From positions 124,001-188,000 of the forward strand of contig CAVQWS010000004.1 in assembly GCA_963717725.1 (NCBI GenBank): a DNA stretch of 64,000 bases, given 5' to 3'. Made by a program: the position numbers and the translations under genes. Within the stretch, counting starts at the first letter, position 1, and the number at the start of each line of letters is the position of its first letter. Below are positions 15,780 to 24,367 of the stretch, in pieces. This DNA comes from AC-32 sp963717725 (GTDB lineage: Bacteria > Actinomycetota > Thermoleophilia > Gaiellales > Gaiellaceae). The notes below the pieces were generated by a model that did no database searches, was not told where the DNA came from, and worked only from the letters and a program-made list of their open reading frames with translations.

Positions 15780-16425
15780 GCGCGACGGCGCGGAGCAGCG
15801 AGACCGCCCGCTCGGGCTCGTCGGTGAGCTCGAGCAGCTCGAGGTCCTCCGGCGAGATGAGGCCGTCGGGCAGCAACCGCCCGTGGATCCAGTTGAGCAG
15901 CGGCTGCCAGTACTCCGAGTCGAACAGGACGACCGGGAAGTGCAGCACCTTGCCGGTCTGGATCAGCGTCAGCGACTCGAACAGCTCGTCCAGCGTGCCG
16001 AAGCCACCCGGGAAGATGACGAAGCCCTCCGCGGCCTTCACGAACATCGTCTTGCGCGCGTAGAAGTGCTTGAACGTGAGCGAGATGTCGAGGTACTGGT
16101 TGGTGAACTGCTCGTGCGGGAGTTCGATGTTGAAGCCGACCGAGAGCCCGCCGGCATCGCGTGCGCCGCGATTCGCGGCCTCCATCACGCCGGGGCCGCC
16201 GCCGGTGACGACCGCGAAGCCGGCCTCCGCCAGCAGCCGGCCAACCTCGCGGGCCTCGGCGTAGACCGGGTTGTCCTCCCGCATGCGCGCGGAGCCGAAG
16301 ACCGTGATCGCCGGCCGGTCGATCCGGTCGACGGCGACGAACCCTTCGAGGAACTCCTGGCCGATGCGCTCGGCGTCGCCGACGAGGTCGCCGTCACGGC
16401 GCTCGAGCAGGCGTCGGTCTTCCAT
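15772..16425 (-). CDS. LOG family protein (TIGR00730; nucleotide 5'-monophosphate phosphoribohydrolase-like)
   Basis: A 217-residue Rossmann-like protein. It has VTGGGPGVMEAANRGA and the family signature PGGFGTLDELFE with the catalytic Glu and Arg (YARKTMF). LOG enzymes release bases from nucleoside 5'-monophosphates, first described for cytokinin activation in plants; older annotations as lysine decarboxylase are wrong. The start ATG at 16425 overlaps the stop of the M50 protease gene (ATGA), so the pair is translationally coupled. The link between a nucleotide hydrolase and a membrane protease is unexplained. Confidence 0.88.
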   Translation of the reverse strand: MEDRRLLERRDGDLVGDAERIGQEFLEGFVAVDRIDRPAITVFGSARMREDNPVYAEAREVGRLLAEAGFAVVTGGGPGVMEAANRGARDAGGLSVGFNIELPHEQFTNQYLDISLTFKHFYARKTMFVKAAEGFVIFPGGFGTLDELFESLTLIQTGKVLHFPVVLFDSEYWQPLLNWIHGRLLPDGLISPEDLELLELTDEPERAVSLLRAVAPS

Positions 16426-17144
16426 CAGAGCCGGTGTTGCGGCACGTGGGTGCCCCACATGCCGAGGGCGAGCAGCACGGCGATTCCGATGTACAGCGTC
16501 AGGATCAGCGTCGCGTTCCCGCGGCCTGCACCCGGCAGCAGCACTGCGGCGCCGCCGGCCTCCAGCGGCACCAACGGCTCGGACTTAGCCAGCCGGTACG
16601 AGCGCCAGATCGCGCCGCCGTCGAGGATCCCGATCGGAATCAGGTTGAAAAGGTTGAGGAAGAAGCCCGCGTAGGCGAGGGCGTGGAAGAGCGACGAGCC
16701 TGTGTACGAGCCGATCGCCCAGCAAGCCAGCGAGGCGAGCCCGCCTGCCGCCGGCCCGGCGAGCGCCAGGTAGGCGTTGTTCAACGGGTTGAGCGGCGAG
16801 TTCTTGATCGCCACGTAGGCGCCGAGGAAGGGGATGAAGCGCGGAATCGAGACGTCGAGGCCCTGCCGCTTCGCCTCGACGAAGTGCCCAAGCTCGTGGA
16901 TGAGGATCAGCGCGACGAAGCCGACGCCGAACTTCCAGCCCCAGATCAGCGCGTAGGCACCGATCGAGATGAACAGCCCGAGGAACTTGAACGCGAAGAC
17001 GCTGAACTTGACGGCCAGGCCCAGCACGACTGCGATCGGGCCCCAGAGCTTCTTGGCCAGGCTGCGCCAACCCGGCTCCGGGTGGATCGGCTCGTAGTCG
17101 CGGAAATCAGGCTCGAGCTCAGGCCTGGGCGTGAGCTGGCTCAC
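16425..17144 (-). CDS. site-2 protease family (M50) membrane metalloprotease
   Basis: A 239-residue integral membrane protein with five to six helices. The zinc motif HELGH is at residues 83-87 within a membrane segment, and the second metal motif is NLIPIGILDGG (NxxPxxxLDG). There is no PDZ domain and the N-terminus is soluble. Such enzymes cut substrates inside the membrane, often in regulation of sigma factors or membrane stress; no substrate is suggested by the neighbours. The gene precedes the LOG gene with a one-base-offset ATGA overlap. Confidence 0.88.
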   Translation of the reverse strand: MSQLTPRPELEPDFRDYEPIHPEPGWRSLAKKLWGPIAVVLGLAVKFSVFAFKFLGLFISIGAYALIWGWKFGVGFVALILIHELGHFVEAKRQGLDVSIPRFIPFLGAYVAIKNSPLNPLNNAYLALAGPAAGGLASLACWAIGSYTGSSLFHALAYAGFFLNLFNLIPIGILDGGAIWRSYRLAKSEPLVPLEAGGAAVLLPGAGRGNATLILTLYIGIAVLLALGMWGTHVPQHRL

Positions 17145-17249
17145 CGGCTCATCGTAGCGGCGGAAGAACTCGTGACCAGATGCCGTCCTGTTCGCTGGAC
17201 AGACTGCTCTAACACGCCGTCAGGGCTTCCACTATCGAAAGGACCGGTC

Positions 17250-18038
17250 ATGATGACCAGAGGGTTTGGGCGCTTTCTGCGCCGTAACACGCTTGCCATG
17301 CTCGCGCTGTTCCTCGCGCTTGGGGGAACGACATACGCGGCGTCCACCGCGTTGATCGGCAAGAACACCGTCGCTTCGCCCCAGGTGGTCAACGGGTCGC
17401 TGCAGACGAAGGACTTGAGCGCGAAGGCTCGGAGGGCGCTGAAGGGAAACCGGGGTCTGCGAGGGCTCACCGGTGCGAAGGGCGCGACGGGCGCCGCCGG
17501 CGCCCAGGGACGATTCAGGGGCCAGCGGGGCGTTCCCGGCAACCCTGTGCGAACGGCCAGCCGTCGCGGGAGCTTCTGCTCGCTCGGCCAGGCGGCTGGA
17601 GCTAACGAGTCGCCAACGACGTCGCATCGCACGTACTGTCTACACGTTCGCGAGCAATCGCCAGCGTTGACTACGATCAACGCCGCGTACGACGTCTCCG
17701 CGCAGTCGCCCGGGAACGAGCGGCGAGCCCGCAGGCTCGCGGGGCACGCCGATCACGCAGGCGTCGAGTTCAATGTGACCGGTGCTCGACGTGACTGCAC
17801 GAACACGCCTGGCTACCAACAAGAACGGTGTCGGCCGGTACGCGACCTCGCAGCGGCTGGGACGTTCTTCGCGATCGGTACCTGGTGCAGCGTACAGGTC
17901 GCGGACGAGCACAGCGGCGGCATCGGGTCGCGGGCAGTTCGAGCGCATCGTCTCCCACTAGCAGTGCCGTCTACTGGTCGGGCCCTTCGCCAAACTGGGA
18001 GAAGGGCCCGACCCGTTGGCAGTAGTTTCAGCTCGTGA
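17250..18038 (+). pseudogene. exported collagen-like protein, reading frame decayed or frameshifted
   Basis: From ATG 17250 (ribosome site GAAAGGA) the protein begins FGRFLRRNTLAMLALFLALG and continues GTTYAAST, then IGKNTVASPQVVNGSLQTKDL, a leader typical of Thermoleophilia surface proteins. Gly-X-Y collagen-like repeats follow (GLRGLTGAKGATGAAGAQG). After about 17508 the repeat pattern moves between frames (GPAG in one, GVPGN in another) and the remainder is open but has a poor fit to coding bias. One long frame does reach 18038. I read this as a gene with several indels. The original C-terminal domain cannot be recovered with confidence. Confidence 0.5.
17976..18013. terminator. hairpin between convergent decayed genes
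   Basis: GGTCGGGCCCTTC (17976-17988) pairs fully with GAAGGGCCCGACC (18001-18013) across a 12-base loop. It lies between two convergent coding remnants, so it could act in both directions. Confidence 0.65.
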
Positions 18039-18312
18039 CCGTCGGGTGCGTCGTCGCGCTCGTCGTCGTCCCGTTCGCATCGATCGCCGTCGCCATGGAC
18101 GTGTGCGAGCGCGGCGTGGACGTGTCGATCGCCCTTGCCTTCGGAACCGCGCCGACGCACGAGGCGATCGTCGTCGCGGCGGACTTGCATTTGCACGATG
18201 CGTGGACGACCTTGCCGAGCCGGTAGGCGGCTCCTTCCGGCGGCGTCTTGATCGTCACGATCGGGCGCCTGACCTCACGTCCGATAGTGCGCGCTGGCCG
18301 CTGCGGTCTCAA
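18028..18312 (-). pseudogene. remnant of a bacterial Ig-like (HYR-type) domain protein
   Basis: The minus strand encodes a 94-residue frame with IVTIKTPPEGAAYRLGKVV, IASCVGAVP, AIDTSTPRSHT and ATAIDANGTTTSATTHP. These match the repeated surface domain with pattern TPxxGAxYxxGxxVxASYxC and IDTSTxGSHTFTVTATDxAGN, but with many substitutions at normally fixed places (for example SMATAIDANGTTTS for TFTVTATDNAGNTTS). There is no signal peptide or clear start. It is most likely the decayed end of a larger surface protein. Confidence 0.5.
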
Positions 18313-18376
18313 ACGGACGGTTCCATCCCTCGTTCCAGGGTGCTCGTTCGAGTGATGCGACCCGATACCGCCATGC

Positions 18377-19558
18377 GTGAGCGTCGTCGCCCGGATGCTC
18401 TGTGCGGTGGCTGCAGTCGCCCTGCTCGCCGCGCCGAGCGCAACAGCTTCCTCCCGCGTCGTGCAGCAGCTGGCGCTCTTGCAGCGCGCGGGCGTTCAGG
18501 TGCCTCGCGTCGTCAAGCCGGTCGAGCGGCGAGCGCTGACGGTCGACGAGCCGGCCCTGGCGGAGACCTACCAGCCAGGGATCGCCTGGGAGTGGCAGTG
18601 GGCGGACTCGCGCGTCGGCGAAGTGCCTGAGTGGGTGCTGCGCGCGGCGTCGAGCGTGAAGATCGCCGTGATCGACAGCGGCGCCGACGTGAACGCCCCC
18701 GACCTCGCCGACAAGACTCCGCGCACCTGGAGCGTGCTCTCCCGCTCGGCCCGCGTGCGCGACCGGCTCGGGCACGGCACCTTCGTCGCCTCGCTGGCGA
18801 CGGGCTCGGTCTCGAACGGCACGGGCGTCTCCGGGTTCGGCGGCGACGCGCAGCTGCTGGTCGTCCAGGCGATCGACGCCGATGGCTACATCACGGACGT
18901 GGACGAGGCGGCGGCGATCGTCTACGCGGTCAAGCACGGCGCCAGGATCGTCAACCTCTCGATCGGCGGCTCCGAGACCTCGCAGGTCGAGCAGCGCGCG
19001 ATCCGCTGGGCGGCGCGGCGCGGTGTGCTGATCGTGGCGGCGGCCGGCAACGAGCACGACGACGGCAACCTGCCCGAGTACCCGGCCGCGCTGCTGCAGC
19101 CGCTCGGCTCCCACGGCCGCGGCGGGATGGGCCTCGCGGTCGGCGCGACCTCGATGGACGGCACGCGCGCCTACTTCTCGAACACCGGCTCCTACCTCTC
19201 GCTGGCGGCGCCGGGCTACAACGTCTTCGCGGCCGAGTCGGCCGACGCTCCCTGGCCGCGCGCGCAACTCCCGTGGAGCTCACCCGGCTACTACGGCTGG
19301 GCGAGCGGCACGTCGTTCTCCTCACCCGAGGTGGCCGGCGCGGCCGCGCTCGTCTGGGCTGCGAACCCGCGGCTGACCGCGCAGCAAGTGGCCAAGGTGC
19401 TGAAGGAGAGCGCGACCGGCACGACGTGGAACCGCGCGCTCGGCTGGGGCCGTCTCGACGCCGCTGCGGCGGTCGAGCTCTCGCTCGAGACGACGGGCCT
19501 GGCGCTACGGCAGGTGCGTCACGAACCGCGGCCGATCCACTCCTCGCCGCCCTCGTAG
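18377..19558 (+). CDS. secreted subtilisin-like serine protease (S8)
   Basis: A 393-residue protease with an N-terminal signal peptide (residues 1-25) and a short pro-region. The catalytic triad is Asp100 in VIDSGAD, His133 in GHGTFVAS and Ser313 in GTSFSSPEVAG, with oxyanion Asn in AAAGNEHD. It would degrade proteins outside the cell. The start is GTG 18377. The last 40 bases overlap the convergent molybdopterin synthase gene. The nearby Ig-like and collagen-like remnants suggest this stretch once held more surface genes. Confidence 0.9.
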   Translation: MSVVARMLCAVAAVALLAAPSATASSRVVQQLALLQRAGVQVPRVVKPVERRALTVDEPALAETYQPGIAWEWQWADSRVGEVPEWVLRAASSVKIAVIDSGADVNAPDLADKTPRTWSVLSRSARVRDRLGHGTFVASLATGSVSNGTGVSGFGGDAQLLVVQAIDADGYITDVDEAAAIVYAVKHGARIVNLSIGGSETSQVEQRAIRWAARRGVLIVAAAGNEHDDGNLPEYPAALLQPLGSHGRGGMGLAVGATSMDGTRAYFSNTGSYLSLAAPGYNVFAAESADAPWPRAQLPWSSPGYYGWASGTSFSSPEVAGAAALVWAANPRLTAQQVAKVLKESATGTTWNRALGWGRLDAAAAVELSLETTGLALRQVRHEPRPIHSSPPS

Positions 19559-20145
19559 ACCTCCTTCTTCCAGAGCGGCACCGTTTCCTTGAGCGTGTCG
19601 ATCGCGTCCTGGCACGCGGCGAGCGCGTCCTGGCGGTGCGGGGCAGATACGGCGATCACGACGCTCGCCTCGCCGATTCCCAAAGTGCCGACGCGGTGGT
19701 GGATCGCGACCGCGCAGAGCTCGTATCGCTCCAGCAGGTCGCGGGCAAGCTGCGACATCACGTCCTCGGCCATCTCCGCGTAGGCCTCGTACTCGAGCCG
19801 CGTCACCTCGCGCCCGCGTGACTGGCGGCGCACGGTGCCCGTGAAGGTGGCGACCGCGCCGGCGCGCTCGTCGGCGACCTCGGCGGCCGCGGCCTCGAGC
19901 GAAAGCGGCTCCTCGGTCACGCGGAAGGCGCCGCCGGAGACGGGCGGGATCAGCGCGACCTCGTCGCCGTCGGCGAGCTCCCGCTCGCGCTCGGCGTACT
20001 CGCGGTTGACGGCGTAGAGCAGGCCCGCGGGCTCGTCGCCGAGGCCGAGCGCGGGCCACACGTCGGCGACCGTCGCGGCCTCGAGCTCGCGCTCGGACCA
20101 GCCCGCCCGCTCCCGCAGGCCCGCGAAGAGGCGAACGCGGATCAC
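19519..20145 (-). CDS. moaX: fused molybdopterin synthase, MoaD-MoaE (MoaX type)
   Basis: A 208-residue fusion. Residues 1-72 are MoaD (VRLFAGLRERAGW...VALIPPVSGG) and end in the Gly-Gly that carries the thiocarboxylate. Residues 73-208 are MoaE (GAVATFTGTVR, LEYEAY, AVAIHHRVGTLGIGE, VPLWKKEVYEGGEEW, with the active Lys residues). The complex adds two sulfurs to precursor Z to make molybdopterin. In the known M. tuberculosis MoaX the fusion is cut after Gly-Gly to free the MoaD tail. The GTG at 20145 is chosen because MoaD begins there. No other moa genes are nearby. Confidence 0.9.
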   Translation of the reverse strand: MIRVRLFAGLRERAGWSERELEAATVADVWPALGLGDEPAGLLYAVNREYAERERELADGDEVALIPPVSGGAFRVTEEPLSLEAAAAEVADERAGAVATFTGTVRRQSRGREVTRLEYEAYAEMAEDVMSQLARDLLERYELCAVAIHHRVGTLGIGEASVVIAVSAPHRQDALAACQDAIDTLKETVPLWKKEVYEGGEEWIGRGS

Positions 20146-20158
20146 GGCGTGAGCGTAC

Positions 20159-20194
20159 TTGACAGTGTGCGGCGAATCCGCCATAGATATGGCG
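20159..20194 (+). promoter_or_regulatory. promoter with palindrome in the moaX / NHL-protein divergent region
   Basis: TTGACA at 20159-20164 and a -10 like ATAGAT (18-base spacing) face the NHL-repeat gene. CGCCATAGATATGGCG (20179-20194, 7-base arms) is a perfect palindrome covering the -10 box, so a repressor bound there would block the promoter. The regulator is unknown. Confidence 0.5.
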
Positions 20195-20207
20195 AAACCG
20201 CCCTATC

Positions 20208-21293
20208 GTGCTCAAAGCTCTCTCATTCCTGTTCCTCGTGGCGCTCGGCACCGCGCCGACGCCGAGCGTGCACGCCGTGTCCGTTCCGCGCCACGCCGTC
20301 AAGGGCCTGCCATGGCGGGCCGTGGTGACAGTGTCGCCGCCGGCGCGGGCCACCCTGCGCGCGACCGGACCTGCGACCCGCGCCGTGCCGCTACGCCCGA
20401 CGAGGCAGCGCGGCCGCTACCAGGCGACGCTCCGCTTCCCGTTCGCCGGCAGCTGGCGCCTCGCGGTCACCGTCGGTCCGCGAACGACTCGGCTCGGCTC
20501 GGTCGCCGTCGACGTTCCGCGCGATCCGCTCGTCAAGGACCCGATCACGATCGCAGCCGAGCCGTCCGGCTCGCTGGTCGTCGGGCAGCTGCGAGCCGCT
20601 CCGGTGCTGCGCATTGCGCACGCGCGCGCCTCGAAGGTCGCCGAGGGTCCGGGCGTCTTCCACGTCTACGTCGCCGGAGGCACCACTTACACGGCCGGCC
20701 GCGACGGCGTCGTCTACCGCCTCGACCGTTCGACGCTGACGGCGCTCACGCCGCCGATGGACGCGAGCGCCGTCGCAGTCGACGACGCCGGCAACCTCTA
20801 CGTGGTGCTCTACGTCGGCTGGATCAAGAAGGTCGCTCCCGACGGGAAGGTCACGACCGTCGCCGGCAATGGCACGGAGGGCTACAGCGGCGATGGCGGG
20901 CCTGCGACGTCCGCGCAGCTCTTCCACCCGCATTCGGTCGCGATCGGCAACGACGGCGCGCTGTACATCGCCGACACCGAGAACCGGCGGATCCGTCGCG
21001 TCGACCTCACGACCGGGCGCATCTCAACCTTCGGCAGCGACGTGGGCATCACCGTCTCGCTCGCGGTGGGACCGGACGGCAGCATCTACTCGGCAGATGT
21101 CGTGCGGGATGGCGCCGGCGGAGGCGTCACGCGCACCACCCCCGGCGGCGTCACCACCCGGATCCTCCGCTCGGAGACGGCGAACGGCGTCGCGGTCTCG
21201 CCCGACGGCGCCGTCTACGTGAACCAGTGGGAGTTGAAGCGGATCCAGCTCTTGACCCCCGCGGGCAAGCTCGTGCCGGTCGTGCGCGGGTAG
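20208..21293 (+). CDS. secreted NHL-repeat beta-propeller protein
   Basis: A 361-residue exported protein. Residues 1-23 form a signal peptide (ALSFLFLVALGTAPTPSVHA). An Ig-like N-terminal part (about 30-105) is followed by an NHL-type propeller with repeats such as VTTVAGNGTEGYSGDGGPAT, SVAIGNDGALYIADTENRRI, VAVDDAGNLYVVL and VAVSPDGAVYVNQ. The AGNGTEGYSGDGGPAT element is typical of these proteins. Propellers of this kind mediate binding; no enzyme activity can be assigned. The GTG at 20208 is close to the palindromic promoter. It is followed seven bases later by the MarR gene. Confidence 0.75.
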   Translation: MLKALSFLFLVALGTAPTPSVHAVSVPRHAVKGLPWRAVVTVSPPARATLRATGPATRAVPLRPTRQRGRYQATLRFPFAGSWRLAVTVGPRTTRLGSVAVDVPRDPLVKDPITIAAEPSGSLVVGQLRAAPVLRIAHARASKVAEGPGVFHVYVAGGTTYTAGRDGVVYRLDRSTLTALTPPMDASAVAVDDAGNLYVVLYVGWIKKVAPDGKVTTVAGNGTEGYSGDGGPATSAQLFHPHSVAIGNDGALYIADTENRRIRRVDLTTGRISTFGSDVGITVSLAVGPDGSIYSADVVRDGAGGGVTRTTPGGVTTRILRSETANGVAVSPDGAVYVNQWELKRIQLLTPAGKLVPVVRG

Positions 21294-21300
21294 CCGCCCT

Positions 21301-21759
21301 ATGATCGCGGCGGTGGCCGAGGCCGAGCCCATCGTCCGCGGAGCGATCGTTCAGGAGCTCCTCGTCGCCGCGCGCTACGGGTGGGAGCTGACCCAACAAG
21401 CGCTGCGTGAAGAGGGCGTCGACCCCGCCGAGTACGGCCCGCTCTCTTTCGTTGGGACGCTCCAGCCGGTGACGCGGACGCGGCTGACCCAGGCGATGGG
21501 CCTGCGCCGGACGACCCTCCGCGACCTCGTCGCCCGGCTGATCGAGCGCGGCCATGTCCGCGAGGAGCCGAACCCGCGCGACGGACGCTCGACGCTCCTG
21601 ACGCTCACCCCCGCGGGCCAGGAGATCTTCGACCTCGGGCTGCCGGTCTTCCGGCGCGTGCTCGCCCAGATCGACGCCGAGCTGGCGGGCGGGCTCGACG
21701 AGCACGAGAAGGCGGTCCGGCGCGTGCGCGTCGCGCTGCAGGGACTGAGCGCCGACTGA
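21301..21759 (+). CDS. MarR family transcriptional regulator
   Basis: A 152-residue winged-helix protein with the MarR pattern: helix MGLRRTTLRDLVARLIERGHV for DNA recognition and the wing EEPNPRDGRSTLLTLTPAG, with dimerisation helices at both ends. MarR proteins usually sense small ligands or oxidants and repress adjacent genes. Candidate targets are the NHL gene upstream or the mutase gene 16 bases downstream. No clear operator is seen in the short gaps beside it. Confidence 0.85.
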   Translation: MIAAVAEAEPIVRGAIVQELLVAARYGWELTQQALREEGVDPAEYGPLSFVGTLQPVTRTRLTQAMGLRRTTLRDLVARLIERGHVREEPNPRDGRSTLLTLTPAGQEIFDLGLPVFRRVLAQIDAELAGGLDEHEKAVRRVRVALQGLSAD

Positions 21760-21775
21760 GCGTACGATCCTCCTG

Positions 21776-23353
21776 ATGGCCAAGACCGAAGGCCGAGAGA
21801 CCGACTCCGGGATCGAGATCAAGCCCGTCTACGACGCGGACGACGCGCCGGGCGAGCTCGAGCCACCGGGCGAGTACCCGTTCACGCGCGGGCCCTATCC
21901 GGACATGTACCGCGGCAAGCCGTGGACGATCCGGCAGTACGCGGGCTTCGCCTCGGCCGAGGAGACGAACCAACGCTTCCGCTACCTGCTCGACCGCGGC
22001 CAGACCGGGCTGTCGGTCGCCTTCGATCTGCCGACGCAGCTCGGGTACGACTCCGACGACGAGCGCGCCGCCGGCGAGGTCGGCCGCACCGGCGTGGCGA
22101 TCGACTCGATCGCGGACATGGAGCTGCTCTTCGCGGAGATCCCGCTCGACCAGGTCTCGACCTCGATGACGATCAACGCGCCGGCCGCGCTCCTGCTGCT
22201 GCTCTACGAGCTGGTGGCGGAGGAGCAGGGCGTCGCGCCCGACCAGCTCCGCGGGACGGCCCAGAACGACATTCTCAAGGAGTACATCGCGCGCGGGAAC
22301 TACATCTTCCCGCCGCAGCCGTCGATGCGGCTGACCACCGACCTGTTCGCCTACGCGCACGACCGGCTGCCGAGGTGGAACACGATCTCGATCTCCGGCT
22401 ACCACATCCGCGAGGCCGGCTCGACTGCGGTCCAGGAGCTCGCCTTCACGCTCGCCAACGGGATCGCCTACGCGCAGGCCGCTGTCGACGCGGGGCTCTC
22501 GCCGGACGAGTTCGGCGAGCGGCTCTCGTTCTTCTTCAACGCGCACAACCACTTCTTCCAGGAGGTGGCGAAGTTCCGCGCGGCGCGGCGGTTGTGGGCC
22601 GAGATCATGCGCGACCGCTTCGGCGCGACGAACCCGAAGGCCCAGGCGCTGCGCTTCCACGCGCAGACCGGCGGGTCGACGCTGACGGCGCAGCAGCCCG
22701 AGAACAACATCGTGCGCGTGGCGATCCAGGCGCTCTCTGCGGTCTCGGGCGGGGCGCAGTCGATCCACACCAACTCGTTCGACGAGGCGCTCGCCCTGCC
22801 GACCGAGCGCGCGGCGCGGATCGCGCTGCGAACGCAGCAGCTTTTGGCCAACGAGGCCGGCGGCACCGACACGGCCGACCCTTTCGGCGGCTCGTACTTC
22901 GTCGAGGCGCTCACCGACGAGCTCGAGGCGCGGGCGCGGGAGCTGATCGCGCGCGTCGACGAGATCGGCGGCGCCGTCGCCGCGGTCGAGCAGGGCTTCG
23001 TCCAGGGCGAGATCGACGAGGCGGCGTTCCGCTACTCGCAGGAGGTCGAGTCGGGCGAGCGCGTGATCGTCGGCGTCAACCGCTACGAGGAGGCCGAGCC
23101 GGAGCCGATCGAGCTGCACCGGATCGATCCCGAGGCCGAGCGGCGGCAGCTCGAGCGCACCGCGCGTATCCGCGCCGAGCGGGACGCGGAGGCTGCCGAA
23201 GCGGCGAGCGCGCGCGTTCGCGACGCGGCGCGTGGGAGCGAGAACCTGCTCCCACCGCTGCGCGAGGCCCTGCGGGCGCGCTGCACGATCGGCGAGCTCT
23301 GCAATGTCTTGCGCGAGGAGTTCGGCATGTACGACGCGCAACGCGCGCCGTGA
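21776..23353 (+). CDS. methylmalonyl-CoA mutase-type large subunit (catalytic domain only)
   Basis: A 525-residue protein equal to the TIM-barrel catalytic part of acyl-CoA mutases: PYPDMYRGKPWTIRQYAGFA, FDLPTQLGYDSD, STSMTINAPA, ISGYHIREAGS and TGGSTLTAQQPENNIVR. It lacks the C-terminal B12-binding domain (no DxHxxG), so a separate small subunit is needed to make an active coenzyme B12 enzyme. The usual reaction is (R)-methylmalonyl-CoA to succinyl-CoA; isobutyryl-CoA or ethylmalonyl-CoA mutases share this layout and cannot be excluded. The stop overlaps the GTG of the glycosyltransferase (GTGA). The B12 subunit and epimerase are not in the window. Confidence 0.9.
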   Translation: MAKTEGRETDSGIEIKPVYDADDAPGELEPPGEYPFTRGPYPDMYRGKPWTIRQYAGFASAEETNQRFRYLLDRGQTGLSVAFDLPTQLGYDSDDERAAGEVGRTGVAIDSIADMELLFAEIPLDQVSTSMTINAPAALLLLLYELVAEEQGVAPDQLRGTAQNDILKEYIARGNYIFPPQPSMRLTTDLFAYAHDRLPRWNTISISGYHIREAGSTAVQELAFTLANGIAYAQAAVDAGLSPDEFGERLSFFFNAHNHFFQEVAKFRAARRLWAEIMRDRFGATNPKAQALRFHAQTGGSTLTAQQPENNIVRVAIQALSAVSGGAQSIHTNSFDEALALPTERAARIALRTQQLLANEAGGTDTADPFGGSYFVEALTDELEARARELIARVDEIGGAVAAVEQGFVQGEIDEAAFRYSQEVESGERVIVGVNRYEEAEPEPIELHRIDPEAERRQLERTARIRAERDAEAAEAASARVRDAARGSENLLPPLREALRARCTIGELCNVLREEFGMYDAQRAP

Positions 23354-24342
23354 GGATCCTGCTCGTCTCGCAGATGTACCCCGGCCCCGAAGACCCCGAC
23401 CTCGGCGTCTTCGTAGCCCAGATCGAGCGGGCGCTCGTGGAGCGCGGCCACGTGGTCGAGCTGGCGGTGCTGGAATCGCGCGGGGGTGGCAAGGGGCGCT
23501 ACGCGATCCTCGCGCTGCGGACGTTGCGGGCGGCCCGTCGGTTCAAGCCCGACGTCGTCTACGCGCACTTCCTCGTGCCCTCCGGCCTGCTCGCCGCTGT
23601 GGCAGGGAAGGCGCCGCTCGTCGTGACCGCCCACGGGCGTGACGTCCGCAACGTCGGCGCGATCCGCGGTGTCGGGACGGCGACGCGCGCGACCGTGCGC
23701 CATGCCGAGGCCGTGATCGCCGTCTCGGACTACCTGCGACGCGAGCTCGAGGCGAAGGTGCCGCAGTCGCGCGGCAAGACCGAGGTGATCGACTCGGGGG
23801 TCGACCTCGAGCGCTTCCGCGTCGAGCCCTGCCCCGGGGACGGCCCGCGCTTCCTCTGCATCGGCTCGCTGACCGAGCGCAAGAACGTCGTCCGGCTGGC
23901 GGAGGCCTTCGCGCGGCTCGAAGAGGGGACGCTGACCTTCGTCGGCGACGGGCCGATGCGGCCGCAGCTCGAGGGCCGCGAGCGGGTCGAGCTAGCCGGC
24001 GTCGTCCCACACGACGAGCTGCCGGCCCGCATCGCCGCCGCCCACGTCGTCTGCCAGCCGAGCCTGATCGAGCCCTTCGGCCAGGCGGTGCTCGAGGCAA
24101 TGGCCTGCGGTCGCTCGGTGGTCGTCACGCGCACCGGCGGCCCGCCCGAGTTCGTGCCGCTGGAGGCGGGCGTGCTGGTCGACCCGCTCGACGTCGAAGG
24201 GATGGCCGACGCCCTGCGCGCGGCGGCCGCGATGCCGTGCCCGAACCCCGCCGCGCGGGCCGCCGCCGAGGAGCACGACGTGCGCAAGCAGGCCGAGCGG
24301 GTCGAGAAGATCCTGGAGCGGGCCGCAGCCGAACGAGCCTGA
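23350..24342 (+). CDS. glycosyltransferase family 4 (GT-B)
   Basis: A 330-residue GT-B enzyme. The N-terminal domain has VRILLVSQMYPGPEDPDLG and VVYAHFLVPSGLLAA; the C-terminal donor domain has FLCIGSLTERKNVVRLAEAF, FVGDGPMRPQLE and the EX7E motif in PSLIEPFGQAVLEAMACG. It would transfer a sugar from a nucleotide donor to a lipid, wall or surface acceptor at the inner membrane face. The GTG at 23350 overlaps the mutase TGA, so it is co-translated with an enzyme of carbon metabolism, an unexpected pairing. No other sugar genes are near. Confidence 0.9.
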   Translation: MRILLVSQMYPGPEDPDLGVFVAQIERALVERGHVVELAVLESRGGGKGRYAILALRTLRAARRFKPDVVYAHFLVPSGLLAAVAGKAPLVVTAHGRDVRNVGAIRGVGTATRATVRHAEAVIAVSDYLRRELEAKVPQSRGKTEVIDSGVDLERFRVEPCPGDGPRFLCIGSLTERKNVVRLAEAFARLEEGTLTFVGDGPMRPQLEGRERVELAGVVPHDELPARIAAAHVVCQPSLIEPFGQAVLEAMACGRSVVVTRTGGPPEFVPLEAGVLVDPLDVEGMADALRAAAAMPCPNPAARAAAEEHDVRKQAERVEKILERAAAERA

Positions 24343-24367
24343 AATTCGTTCCACTACTTAGAAACCA

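Noticed and set aside
18035..18226. A 63-codon plus-strand frame with a hydrophobic start
   Set aside because: It is antisense to the Ig-like remnant, whose match to a known domain is much stronger.
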